64,000 nt of DNA from Roseiarcus sp963764955 (lineage in GTDB: Bacteria > Pseudomonadota > Alphaproteobacteria > Rhizobiales > Beijerinckiaceae), in the NCBI GenBank assembly GCA_963764955.1, contig CAVXVE010000025.1, positions 1 to 64,000 of the forward strand, written 5' to 3'. How positions within the stretch are numbered: position 1 is the stretch's first letter; every line of letters starts with the position of its first letter. Of the stretch, positions 1 to 10,746 are shown piece after piece. The position numbers and the translations under genes are program-made. A model generated the notes under the pieces. It worked only from the letters and a program-made list of their open reading frames with translations. It was not told the DNA's origin and did no database searches.

Positions 1-141
1 ATGCGGGGCGGCCCATTCTGCGTTGAAGTCGAAGGATTTTGCCGAGTGCGAAGTCGTGGGCGTAAGCGTCGTAGTCCACCAGCGCCGGGGCTTGATTGAC
101 ACCTCGTGCGTGCCGTAACCGAATGGATCGAGTGACGCCAT
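1..141 (-). pseudogene. AidB-like acyl-CoA dehydrogenase, N-terminal fragment at window edge (frameshifted)
   Basis: The minus strand starts at an ATG (139-141) and reads MASLDPFGYGTHEV. After a frame change near position 100 it continues NQAPALVDYDAYAHDFALG. The THEV...NQ-P-LVDY pattern matches the N-terminus of the AidB-type acyl-CoA dehydrogenases (FAD-binding, DNA-alkylation or isovaleryl-CoA-like group). The gene runs off the left edge, so only about 45 residues are visible. Assignment rests on this short N-terminal pattern alone and is tentative. Confidence 0.35.
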
Positions 142-633
142 CGGTCGCTCCTATTCGGTCCTAATGATGGCGGCGACAGTTGCGACTGAAATTTCCTGAG
201 ATCCGACGTCTAAACCGATTCCGAGTTTGCGGCCAGCCCGTCAGGGCGATCCTCGCCGCGGCACAAACGAAGCGAAGGGGTTGGGCGATGGAAAGGGTTT
301 CCCCTCTGCCGAACCTTCATCGTTAACGTGGAACCACATTTCGGCCGCTGAGGCCACTAGGTACTTCTGCCCTTGCAGGTGACGGCCGAGCGGCAACTCT
401 GGATCGCACAATAGCGACCGACTTCGATTCTCCCGCGACCTCCAAGTTCGTGATCCGCAATGTCCGCTTTACGTCGACTCCAGCCGTCCCGTATGCGCCA
501 CAGCGGTCATCCTTTGACGGTTGGTCAAATCGGAGCTTGAACAGCTTTTCAGCGCCAAGCGGCACCGATCGGGGCTGCTGGACACGCCGCCGCGCCTGAG
601 CGATCATCCTGCCAAGCCATGTGAGGCGCGGCG
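142..633. other. Intergenic region, nothing convincing seen
   Basis: About 490 bases between the minus-strand acyl-CoA dehydrogenase start and the plus-strand cyclase start. It should hold two divergent promoters, but I see no convincing -35/-10 pair, RNA gene or terminator. The short open frames here have no recognisable motif and overlap each other on both strands. Confidence 0.4.
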
Positions 634-3600
634 ATGGATGTCGGCGGGTGGCTTCGCGGTCTTGGGCTCGGCCAATACGAGGAGAAGTTCCGGGACAACA
701 AGATCGACGCGGACCTGCTGCCGCGGCTGACGGTTGACGACCTCAAGGACATTGGCGTTTCTGTTGTTGGCGATCGAAGACGGCTACTCGACGCGATCGC
801 CGTAATAGCCGGCGCAGGTCGTCCTGCGGACCTTCCCGCTTCCCCGACGAAGTCTGCTCCATCCAAGGGCCTTCAGGCATCGGCCGAGCGCCGTCCGATC
901 ACGGTGATGTTCTGCGATCTCGTCGGCTCGACGAGCCTCGCCGCGAAGCTCGACGCCGAGGACTGGCGCAACCTCGTCAACGCCTATCTCGACGAGGCTT
1001 CGGCGGCGGTGACCGGGCTTGGCGGCCATGTGCTTGAAGAAGCTCGGCGACGGGCTGATGGCGCTGTTCGGCTATCCGCAGGCGCAGGAGAACGACGCCG
1101 AGCGCGCCGTGCGCGCGGCGCTCGCGATCCAGCGCGCGCTCGCCGACCTCAACGCCAGGAACACCCGATCGGGCGCGCCCGAGCTTTCCGCCCGCATCGG
1201 CATCGAGTGCGGCTCTGTCGTGGTAGACGCCACCGGCGAGGTGTTCGGCGAAGCGCCGAACGTGGCGGCGCGCGTCCAAGCTGCTGCTGAGCCAGGGTCG
1301 GTCCTGATCACGGGAAGCGTGCAGCGCCAGGTGGCCGGGCTCTTCGTCGTCGAGGAGAAGGGCGCGCACGAGTTGAAGGGCGTCGCCCAGCCCCTGTCGC
1401 TTTATCGAGTTGTTCGCGCCAGCGGCGGCGGCCGAAGGGGCGGCGTGCGGGCGTTAACGCCGTTCGTCGGCCGCGAGGAGGACATTGGGACGCTGCTCCG
1501 TCGCTGGGACCGCGTCCGCGCCGGCGAGGGCCAGTTTGTCCAGATCGTCGGCGAGCCGGGGCTAGGAAAGTCCCGGCTCGTCGAGGAGTTCCACTCCCGG
1601 CTCGGTGAGACGCCGCACACCTGGGTTGAATGGAACTCGTCCCAGCTTCTGCAGAATACGCCCCTGCATCCAGTCGCGGAGTGGGGCCGGGCTCGCTTCG
1701 GCGGCCAGGACGTTGCAGCCGAAAGGCGGCTCGCCGACCTCGAGACGACGCTCGCCCAGGTAAAGCTCGACGTCCAGGAAACGGCGACGCTTCTTGCGCC
1801 GCTGCTCGATATTCCGCTGCCCGCGGAACGCGCCCCGAAATTCGGCCCCGAAGAGCTGCGTAGGCGGCAACTTGCCGCGATGGTCGCCCTACTTCTGGCC
1901 GGGGCTAGGACCCAGCCTGTAGTGCTCGCCTTCGAGGATCTGCATTGGGCCGATCCGACGTCGCTTGACCTCATCCAGGCGCTGGCCGAACGCGGCGCGC
2001 AAGCGCCGCTACTCGTCGTCGCCACGACACGGCCCGAATTTCGCGCGCCCTGGGGGATGCGTTCACACCATGCAGTCGTTGCGCTTGCGCCACTCGACCG
2101 GACTGAGGTTCGACGCATGGTCGGCGAGATCGCCGCGCAGCACGCCCTACCGCAAGAGGTTGTCGAGAGGGTCAGCGAGCGCACCGGCGGCGTGCCGCTG
2201 TTCGTTGAGGAGGTGACGCGCCTGCTTGTTGAACGCGGCGAGCAGGGCGGTGTTCAAGCCATCCCGCCGACCTTGCAGCAGTCCCTTGCCGCGCGCCTCG
2301 ATCGGCTGGGCGCGGCGCGTGAGGTCGCACAGGTTGGCGCGGTTCTTGGACGCGATTTCGTCTATGCGCTGCTGCGCGACGTCGCCGAAATTGATGAGCC
2401 GGCGCTTCAAGCATCATTGGATCGGCTTGCCGACGCCGACCTGCTGTTTGTCGAGGGCGCGCCGCCGCAGGCCAACTATCGCTTCAAGCACGCGCTGATC
2501 CAGGACGCGGCCTACGACAGCCTGCTCAAGAGCCGCCGCCAGGCGCTGCATCGCCGCGCGGCCGAAGTCTTGCGCGACACCGAGCGCACGCGGCCGAGCC
2601 CGAAGCGATCGCCCATCATTTCACCGAGGCCGGCCTCGACGATCTCGCCATCGAATGGTGGGGCAAGGCGGGCGATCAGGCGCTGCGCCGCTCGGCCTTC
2701 CAGGAGGCGATCGCCCATCTCGGCAAGGCGATCGCGATGGCGGACAAGGCGGGCGCGACAGCGCGCGGCAGGCGTCAGGCGCTCCGAACCAGCGACTGAC
2801 GCAATTGCACGTCGCCTACGGCAACGCGCTCATCGCGGCGCGCGGGCTATGGCGCGCCGGAAACGACGGAAGCCTTCGCCAAGAGCCCGCGAGTCGGCGT
2901 CCGGCGACAAGGACGCGCCGGAACGATTGGCGGCCGACTACGGCTTATGGGTCGGCAGCTACACGCGAGGCGAGTTGCCGTCGATGCGGGCGCACGCAGC
3001 GGCCTTCCTCAGCGACGTCGAGGCGAGACCCAATTCGCCCGAGGCCGGCGTCGCTCATCGCGCTGCCGGGATCACTTGCTGGTTCGCCGGCGAGTATCGC
3101 GAGGCGCGGGATCATTTGGAACGGGCGCTCGCCCTGTTCCAAGCCGGCCGTGACGACGATCTGGCCTTTCGCTTCGGAGTGGACGCCGGGCGTCGCCGCG
3201 ATGGTCTATCTTGCGTTTGCGTCGTGGCCTCTCGGCGAGGTCGATCGCGCGATTTCGCTCATCGACCGCATGCAGACGCGGATCGCGGACCTCACCCATG
3301 TCGGCACGCTCGCGTTTGGAATAGTGCACGCGGCCTTCTTCGAGTTGATGCGCGGCGACCACGCGCGCGCCGCGCCGAACGCATTCGAACTCGCCCACCT
3401 CGCGCGCGAGCACGAGCTGCCCATGTTTCGCGCATTCGGCGTGTTTCTCGAGGGTTGGGCGACCTCTGCGAGCGGCGGAATCGGCGCTGGGCTCGATGAC
3501 ATGCGCCGCGGCGTCGAGCTGCTGCGCGAACAGAACGTTCTGTTGTTCGACGGGCTATTGAAGATTGCGCTGGCTGAGGCTGAAGCTGCGGCGGGCGATC

Positions 3601-6600
3601 TCGACCGCGCTCTCGCAGTCCTCGACGAAGCGCTGGCGACGGCCGACCGCATGGGCTATCGCGCGTTCGAAGCGGAACTGCATCGGGCGCGCGGCGAAAT
3701 CCTGCTGCAAGCGCGACCCCGCCAATCCCGCGCCTGCAGAAGAGGCCTTCCTGACCGCCATCGCCGTCGCGAAGCAGCAAGGCACGCGCAGCTTCGAACT
3801 GCGCGCGGCGCTCTCGCTGGCGAAGCTCTACCAATCGACCGACCGCCCCGTCGAGGCCCACGATGTCCTCGCGCCCGCGCTCGAAGGCTTTTCGCCGACG
3901 CCGGAAATGCCCGAGATCGCCGAGGCGCAGGCGCTGCTGGCGGCGCTCGCGACGACCGACGAGGTCGAAGGCCGCGGCGGCCCGCAGCGTACAGCGATCG
4001 AAGCTGCACGTCGCTTACGGCAACGCGCTCATCGCTGCGCGCGGCTACGGCGCGCCGGAAACGACGGAGGCCTTCGCTAAAGCCCGCGAGTTCTGGCTTT
4101 GCCGAAAAGGACGCGCCCGAACGACTGGCGGCCGACTACGGGCTATGGGTCGGCAGCTACGTGCGAGGCGAGTTGCCGTCGATGCGGGCGCACGCGGCGG
4201 CCTTCCTCAGCGACGTCGAGGCGAGACCCGATTCGCCCGAGGCCGGCGTCGCCCATCGCGCCGCCGGGATCACTTGCTGGTTCGCCGGCGACTATCGCGA
4301 GGCGCGGGACCACTTCGAAAGGGCGCTCGCCCTGTTCCAACCCGGCCGCGACGACGATTTGGCCTTTCGCTTCGGATGGGACCCCGGCGTCGCCGCGATG
4401 GCCAATCTGGCGGCTGCCTCGTGGCCTCTCGGCGAGGTCGATCGCGCGATTTCACTCATCGACCGCATGCAGACGCGGATCGCGGGCCTGACCCATGTCG
4501 GGACGCTCGCGTCCGGCAAATTGTACGCGGCCATGTTCGAATTGATGCGCGGCGACTACCTGCGCGCCGCGCCGAACGCCTTCGAACTCGCCCGCCTCGC
4601 GCGTGAGCATGACCTGCCCATGTTTCGCGCGTTCGGCGTGTTTCTCGAGGGCTCGGCGAGGGCTGAGAGCGGCACGCCTCGGCAGAGGGCTCGAGGACAT
4701 GCGCCGAGGCGTCGAGTTGCTGCGCGAACAGAACGTCCTGCTGTTCGACGGGCTATTGAAGATCGCGCTGGCTGAGGCGGAAGCCCGCGCAGGCGATCCA
4801 GGACCGCGCCATTGCGATTCTCGACGAAGCGCTGGCGACGAGCGACCGCACGGGCCTATCGCGCATTTGAGGCGGAGCTGCATCGGGCGCGCGGCGAAAT
4901 CCTGCTGAAACGCGACCCCGCCGACCCCGCGCCCGCGGAAGAGGCTTTCCTGACCGCTATCGCCGTCGCGAAGCAGCAAGGCAACGCGCAGCTTTGAACT
5001 GCGCGCGGCGCTGTCGCTCGCCAAGCTCTACCAGTCGACCGGCCGCCCCGCCGAGGCCCACGCCGTCCTCGCGCCCGCACTCGAAGGCTTTTCGCCGACG
5101 CCGGAAATGCCCGAGATCGCCGAGGCTCAGGCGCTGCTCGCGAAGCTCGCCGAGAGTGACGATGTGAAAGCCGCGACGAAGCAGCGTCGCCGTCGCCTTC
5201 GATCTCCAGACATCCTATGGGCAGGCCCTCCTTTGGGCTAGAGGCTTCACAGCCGAAGAAACCAGGGCGGCGTTCGCTCGCGTCGACGAAATTATCGGGC
5301 CTGCCAAGGACCTAGCCGCGCGGATTGTCATCTGTGACGCGCAATGCCTGAGAAGCTTCATGCGCGGCGAATACCGCGAGGCGCGGGAAATTGCTGAGAC
5401 TCTGCTGCGGGAAGCTGGGGCGGATGCGCGCGGACCAGAAGCCGGGACCGTGCGTCGAATGCTCGGCTTGGTCCGCCTCTATCAGGGCAACTTGAAGGAA
5501 GCGCAAGCCATCCTAGAGCGAGAAGCGACGGAGTTTCAGTTGGGTCCAGCTGGTCATGTGACGGTGGCGGCCTTCCTCGCCCTGACAGAATGGCATTTGG
5601 GCGACGTCGAGCGCGCGCGCCAAAATATCGAGCGGGCCATTCAACGTGCAGACGAAACGGCCGATGCTGCAAGCATCGGGACCGCGCTCTTTTTCAGGAC
5701 CGTTCTCGAGAGCCGGCGTGACGACGTCTCGGCCACGCGCCTTGCGGCAGAGGCCTTGCTGGGGCTTTCAGAACAATACGGCATGAAGACTTACTCTGAC
5801 CAGGGTAAGGTGTACGCGAATTGGGCGCGCGGCCGACTTCTCGACCCGCATTTCGGCGCGAACGAGATCAAGCAGGCGCTGACCGCCTACATCGCGGAAG
5901 GCAATAGGGCCGACGCCCCTTCGCTTTACGGCTTACATGCCGAGCTGGAGGCATCCGAGCTGGGGCTTGAGAGCTCCCTGGCGTTGATCGACCGAGGACT
6001 GGCAATCGCGGACGAGACGGGCGAGCATTTCACCGACCCCTATCTTCATCGTCTGCGTGGTGAGCTTCTGCTCAAGCGCGATCCCTCCGAGCCCGCGCCG
6101 GTCGAAGAAGCCTTCAAGACCGCCATTGCGGTCGCGCAAGAGTTCAAGGCGCGCGGAGTTACGAGCTCCTGGCGTCCCTCGCGCTCGCCAAGCTCTATCA
6201 ATCGACCGGGCGCCACGTCGAAGCCCACGCGGTCCTCGCGCCCGCGCTCGAAGGCTTCTCGCCGACGCCGGAAATGCCCGAGATCGCCGAGGCGCAGGCG
6301 CTGCTTGGCGGCGCTGGCGGAGACCGACGAGGTCAGGGCCGAGGCCGCGAAGCGCGAGCGCAGGCTTCATCTTCAAACCACCTACGGCCAAGCGGTGATG
6401 TTGTCGAAGGGCTTCGCGGCGGAGGAAACGAAGGACGCTTTTGCCCGCGCCCGCGAATTGGCCGGTGGGACGGAAAACCCCGCCGAACGATTTCCGGCCT
6501 ACTTTGCGCAGTGGGTGCGAAGCCTCGCGCGGGGCGAACATCGCCGAGCGCAAGAAGCGGCCGAGACCTTTCTGCGGGAGGCCGAGGAAGGCGGATACGC

Positions 6601-7540
6601 CACGGAAGCTGGCTTCGCCCGCCGTTGTCTCGGCGCGTCCTGTTGCTACCAAGGCAAACTCTTGGAGGCCCAAACGCACCTGGAACGGGCCCTGGCCGAT
6701 TATCAGCCCGACCGCGACGCGCAGACGCGGTTCCGTTTCGGCCACGACACGAGAATCCTCGCAACTGCAAATCTCGTAACTACGACCTGGCACCTGGGCC
6801 AAGTGGAGCGTGCCCGGCAGTTGGCTGAACAGGCGGTCCAGAGTGCGACCGAACTTGGTCACGTCCCGAGTGGCGCGTTTGCGCATGTCTTCAAAACGGG
6901 TCTTGAAATTTTGCGCAATGATCCTGGGGCCGCGCTTCGCTCAGCCGAGACGCTGCTCGCGTTGGTCCGAGAACACGGGATGGAGTTCTTTGTCGCAGTC
7001 GGCGAAGCCTATGCGGGTTGGGCGCGCGGTCGACTTGGCGACCCGCAGGCCGGCGCTCAGGTGATACGGCGGGCGTTGGCGGAACAGTTCAACGAAACAA
7101 ATAGAATCAACGCGCCATTGTTTCACGGGCTGCTCGCCGAGCTCGAGGCCGCGACGCGGGGTCCTGACGCCGCTCTGACGCTGATCGACCAGGGACTGGC
7201 GGCCGCGCAGGAGACGGGGGAGCATTACACCGACCCGTACCTCCATCGCTTGCGCGGCGAGGTCCTGTTCCGCCGCGATCCCGCCAACCCTGTCCCCGCC
7301 GAAGAGGCATTCCAGACCGCCATCGCCATCGCGAAGCAACAGGGCGCACGCAGCTACGAACTGCTGGCGTCCCTTTCCCTCGCCAAGCTCTATCAATCGA
7401 CCAGCCGCCTCGCCGAAGCCCAGGCCGTCCTCGCGCCCGCGCTCGAAGGCTTCTCGCCGACGCCGGAAATGCCCGAGATCGCTGAGGCGCAGGCGCTGTT
7501 GGTGGCTATCGAGGCCGGCGCGCATGTGAGGCACGAATAA
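634..7540 (+). pseudogene. SAM-domain class III nucleotidyl cyclase / AAA ATPase / repeat regulator, frameshifted
   Basis: The start at 634 opens a SAM domain (WLRGLGLGQYEEKF, about residues 5-60). A class III adenylate/guanylate cyclase domain follows (VMFCDLVGSTSLA, then GDGLMALFGYPQAQENDAE after a frame change near 1030). Next is an AAA/STAND ATPase with Walker A GEPGLGKS near 1555 and a Walker-B-like segment LAFEDLHWADP near 1925. The rest is helical TPR-like repeat. This matches the large rhizobial cyclase-ATPase-TPR family, thought to be ATP-gated signalling proteins making cAMP or acting as scaffolds. The frame changes at least a dozen times (about 1030, 2595, 2770, 2850, 2915, 3175, 3710, 4085, 4670, 4850, 4985, 6155, 6310), so as given it encodes no single protein. 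The longest clean pieces are 1019-2590 and 6330-7540. Uncorrected, it is a pseudogene; corrected, it would be about 2,300 residues. Confidence 0.75.
2807..7540 (+). repeat. Four tandem ~1.2 kb intragenic modules
   Basis: The C-terminal half of the cyclase-ATPase gene is built of four modules, at about 2807-4006, 4007-5196, 5197-6360 and 6361-7540. Each opens with a related segment (HVAYGNALIAARG, HVAYGNALIAARG, LQTSYGQALLWARG, LQTTYGQAVMLSKG). Each closes with the same phrase, EGFSPTPEMPEIAEAQALL. Modules 1 and 2 are nearly identical at the nucleotide level over long stretches, for example around 2940-3110 against 4140-4310. Modules 3 and 4 are more diverged. The pattern indicates an old duplication plus a recent one. 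Confidence 0.8.
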
Positions 7541-7595
7541 ACACCGCTATGAGTTGGCTTTCGTGCTATTCTGAGTGACGCCCAGAGGGTGCGCC

Positions 7596-9382
7596 ATGGG
7601 GGGAACGCGTAAAATCGCTGCGATCCTGGTCGCGGACGTTGTCGGCTACAGCCGGCTGGCGGGCGCGGACGAGGATCGCACGCTGTCGCGGCTACGGGGC
7701 TTGCGGAGCGATCTGATCGATCCCGCGATCGACGCTCATCACGGGCGCATCGTTAAGCGCACCGGCGACGGCATCGATCATCGAGTTCCGCAGCGTGGTC
7801 GACGCCGTGCGCTGCGCGATCGAAGTGCAGAACGGCATGATCGAGCGCAATGCGGGCCTGCCGCCCGAGCGCCGCATCGAGTTCCGCGTCGGCATTCATC
7901 TCGGCGACGTCGTCGAGGAGGCCGACGGCGACCTGATGGGCGACGGCGTCAATATCGCCGCGCGACTTGAGGGCATCGCCAAGCCCGGCGCGATCTGTCT
8001 GTCCGAGGACGCCTATCTGGCAGGTCAAGGGGCGGCTCGATCTCGCCGTCACCGATCTCGGCCGATCAGCAACTCAAGAACATCGCCGACCCGATCCGGG
8101 TCTATTCGCTCGATGTCGGCCAGCCCGCCCGAGCGAAATCCCGTCTCAGCTTCGACCGTCGAAAAATCCACCCCGCCGCGCCTCTCGATCGTCGTCTTGC
8201 CGTTCGCCAATATCGGCGGCGACCCGGAGCAGGAGCATTTCGTCGACGGGGTCACGGAGAGCCTGACGACCGATCTCTCGCGTATTCGGGGCTCGTTCGT
8301 GATCGGGCGCAACACCGCCTTCACCTACAAGGGCAAGCACGTTGATCTGAAGCAGATCGGCAGCGAGTTGAACGTCCGCTATGTCCTCGAGGGCAGCGTT
8401 CAGCGCGGCGGAAACCGCATGCGCGTCAATGTGCAGCTCATCGACGCCGAAACGAGCAATCATCTCTGGGCCGAGCGGTTCGATAAGCCGCTCGCCGATC
8501 TCTTCGACATGCAGGACGAAATCGTCGCGCGCCTGGCAGGCGCGCTGAACGCCCAACTCGTCGCCGCCGAGGCGCGACGCGCGGAACAGGCCCCGAACCC
8601 CAACTCGATGGACCTCTATTTTCAAGGTCTGGCTTGGTTCAATAAGGGTCGGACCCCCGACAATGTCGCGCAAGCGCGCAGCTTTTTCGATCGCGCGCTC
8701 ACCGCCGATCCCGACAATGTCGACGCGCTCATTGGATCGGCGCGCGCGGACGTGATCGAGGGCGCAAATTCTCTTTGTGACCGATCCCATGGCGGCCTTC
8801 GCTGCGGCCGAAGCGAAGTTGACCAAAGCCTTGTCCTCGGTCCCGGACCATGCGCTTGGCCATATGTGGTTGGGACTTGTCGACATATTCACCAAGCGCG
8901 CTGCGGAGGGCATCGCCGAATGTGAACATGCGTTGGCGCTCGATCGAAATCTCGCCAGCGCCCATGCCGCTATCGGATTTGGTAAGATTTTTATCGGTCG
9001 CGCCGAAGAAACGGAGGCTCACATTGGCGAGGCCCTGCGCCTCAGTCCGCGCGATACGATGGCTTACATCTGGATGACTGACGCGGGCCTGGCGAAGAAC
9101 CACCTCGGCAGTTGGGAGCAAGCGGTCGCGTGGTTTCGACGGGCGATCGAGGCCAACCGAAATTATCCGAGAGCATATTTTCAGTTGGCCGCTGCCCTCG
9201 CGCAGCTTGGTCGACTTGACGAGGCGCATTCCGCAGTCAAGGCCGGTCTCGCGCTCAACCCGGCCTTCACCGTCTCCCGCGCCCGCGCCACTTGGACGGC
9301 GATGAGCGACGACCCGACGTATCTGGCCCAGCTTGAGCCCATTTTCGAAGGCCTGCGCAAGGCCGGAGTCCCCGAACAGTGA
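7596..9382 (+). pseudogene. Class III nucleotidyl cyclase with TPR C-terminus, frameshifted
   Basis: The start at 7596 gives MGGTRKIAAILVADVVGYSR, the usual opening of the short rhizobial adenylate cyclases. The catalytic core continues as FRVGIHLGDVV and GDGVNIAARLEG. A linker with LSIVVLPFANIGGDPEQEHF follows, the TolB-like segment common in this family, then FVIGRNTAFTYKG and TPR repeats to the stop at 9382. Frame changes occur near 7775, 8032, 8068, 8150 and 8770. The predicted intact product is about 590 residues, normal for cyclase-TolB-TPR proteins. It lies 55 bases after the large cyclase-ATPase gene on the same strand and may be co-transcribed. The product would make cAMP; the TPR part probably binds a partner. 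Confidence 0.75.
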
Positions 9383-9627
9383 CCGCCGCCCGTCGCCTCG
9401 GCCCGACGCTGCTGTTGAATGCGCTCCGGCCTAAGCGCATGGTGCCGCAACCAGACACAGCGCCCGCGCTTGTGACCTCGAGGAAGCCCGGCGTGGGGCG
9501 TCTGCAAAGTGCGGGCTGAGCGAACCACAAGGGAGGGGACGTCATGCTGTCGGCCGATGCGGACGTTTCCTCCGCCTCGATCGTGCGCCGCCGCGGCGTC
9601 CCGAGGCGCTTCGGATAGGCGGCCTCG

Positions 9628-10596
9628 ATGAGCATCATCGCCGCCAGTCTCTATCGCAATGGCAAGCGGATCGGCCCGGTCTCGCTCGATCAGCCGGTCC
9701 GCTGTGCAACCGATCGCTCCGAATTCGTCTGGATCGGACTGTTCGAGCCGAGCGAGGCGGAGTTGCGCCAACTCCAGGAGAATTACGACTTGCACCCGCT
9801 GGCGATCGAGGACGCGCTCCTCGCACACCAGCTGCCAAAGCTCGACATCTATGGCGACCAGCTGTTCGTGGTGGCGCGCCCAGCCCATCTCGCGGACGGC
9901 CAAATCTGCTATGGCGAGACCTCGGTCTTCGTTGGCGATACCTTCATCATCAGCGTTCGCCACGGATCGGAGCGCGCGCATTCCGGGCTCCGTCAGCAGC
10001 TAGAATCGTCTCCCGGGCTGCTCCAGCACGGCGTCGACTACGTGCTTCACGCTATTCTCGACTTCATTGTCGACGGCTACCTGCCGATCGTCGAGGCGAT
10101 CGAGGAGGAGGTGCTCGAGACCGAGCAGCGCACGCTCGACGCGTTTCTCGAAAGGGAGGAAATCGGCCGGCTGTTCACCCTGCGCCGCGAGCTGATCCGC
10201 TTCCAGCGCGTGTTGGGGCCGATGCACGAGGTATGCAACAAGCTGACGCATGTCTCGCTTCCGGCGCTCGACCGGGAGGTGCGGCCCTATTTTCAGGACG
10301 TGCTCGATCACGTCCGACGGGTCGAGACGCGGGTCGGGGGCTTGCGCGAAATTCTCACCTCGGTGTTCGAGGCGGCCAATCTGCTCGAGCAGCAGCGACA
10401 AGGGGTCATCACGCGCCAGCTCGCCGCCTGGGCGGCGATCCTTGCGGTGCCGACGGCGATCGCCGGCATCTACGGCATGAATTTCGCCAATATGCCCGAG
10501 CTGAAGACGGATTATGGCTATTTCATCGTCCTCGGCGTCATCGCGCTGCTCTGCTCTGGGCTGTACGTCCGGTTCAAGAAGGCGAGGTGGCTCTAG
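9628..10596 (+). CDS. corA: CorA-family magnesium/divalent cation transporter
   Basis: A 322-residue protein of normal CorA length. The long cytoplasmic N-terminal half includes the acidic helix segment VEAIEEEVLETEQRTLDAF. Two membrane helices close the protein, and the signature GMN motif lies at the end of the first (GIYGMNFANMPEL, near residue 285). The C-terminus is basic (RFKKARWL), as usual. CorA proteins are homopentameric channels for Mg2+ and sometimes Co2+ or Ni2+ in the inner membrane. The reading frame is intact, unlike both flanking cyclases. The gene seems monocistronic, with 245 bases upstream and a convergent neighbour downstream. Confidence 0.93.
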   Translation: MSIIAASLYRNGKRIGPVSLDQPVRCATDRSEFVWIGLFEPSEAELRQLQENYDLHPLAIEDALLAHQLPKLDIYGDQLFVVARPAHLADGQICYGETSVFVGDTFIISVRHGSERAHSGLRQQLESSPGLLQHGVDYVLHAILDFIVDGYLPIVEAIEEEVLETEQRTLDAFLEREEIGRLFTLRRELIRFQRVLGPMHEVCNKLTHVSLPALDREVRPYFQDVLDHVRRVETRVGGLREILTSVFEAANLLEQQRQGVITRQLAAWAAILAVPTAIAGIYGMNFANMPELKTDYGYFIVLGVIALLCSGLYVRFKKARWL

Positions 10597-10663
10597 ACTC
10601 TAAAGAAGCGCCTAACCTCGCGACCAAGTCCCCATGATCTGCGTTGGAACCGGTCGCGTCTGT

Positions 10664-10708
10664 CAGTGCCCGTCGTTTCAAGACGATTGGCCAGCGAGGC
10701 GGGCACTG
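10664..10708. terminator. Inverted repeat between convergent genes, possible bidirectional terminator
   Basis: CAGTGCCCG at 10664-10672 is repeated as its exact complement, CGGGCACTG, at 10700-10708. The 27-base loop has its own small stem (TCGT...ACGA). It lies between the convergent corA and cyclase-hydrolase genes. No T tract follows on either strand, so a terminator role is a position-based guess. Confidence 0.3.
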
Positions 10709-10746
10709 AGGACAGCGTGCTGGATGCGATTTGCGGGCACGCGCCT

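Noticed and set aside
323..607. Minus-strand frame of 94 residues before the first cyclase gene
   Set aside because: No motif, no ribosome-binding site, unusual composition; looks like chance in GC-rich DNA.
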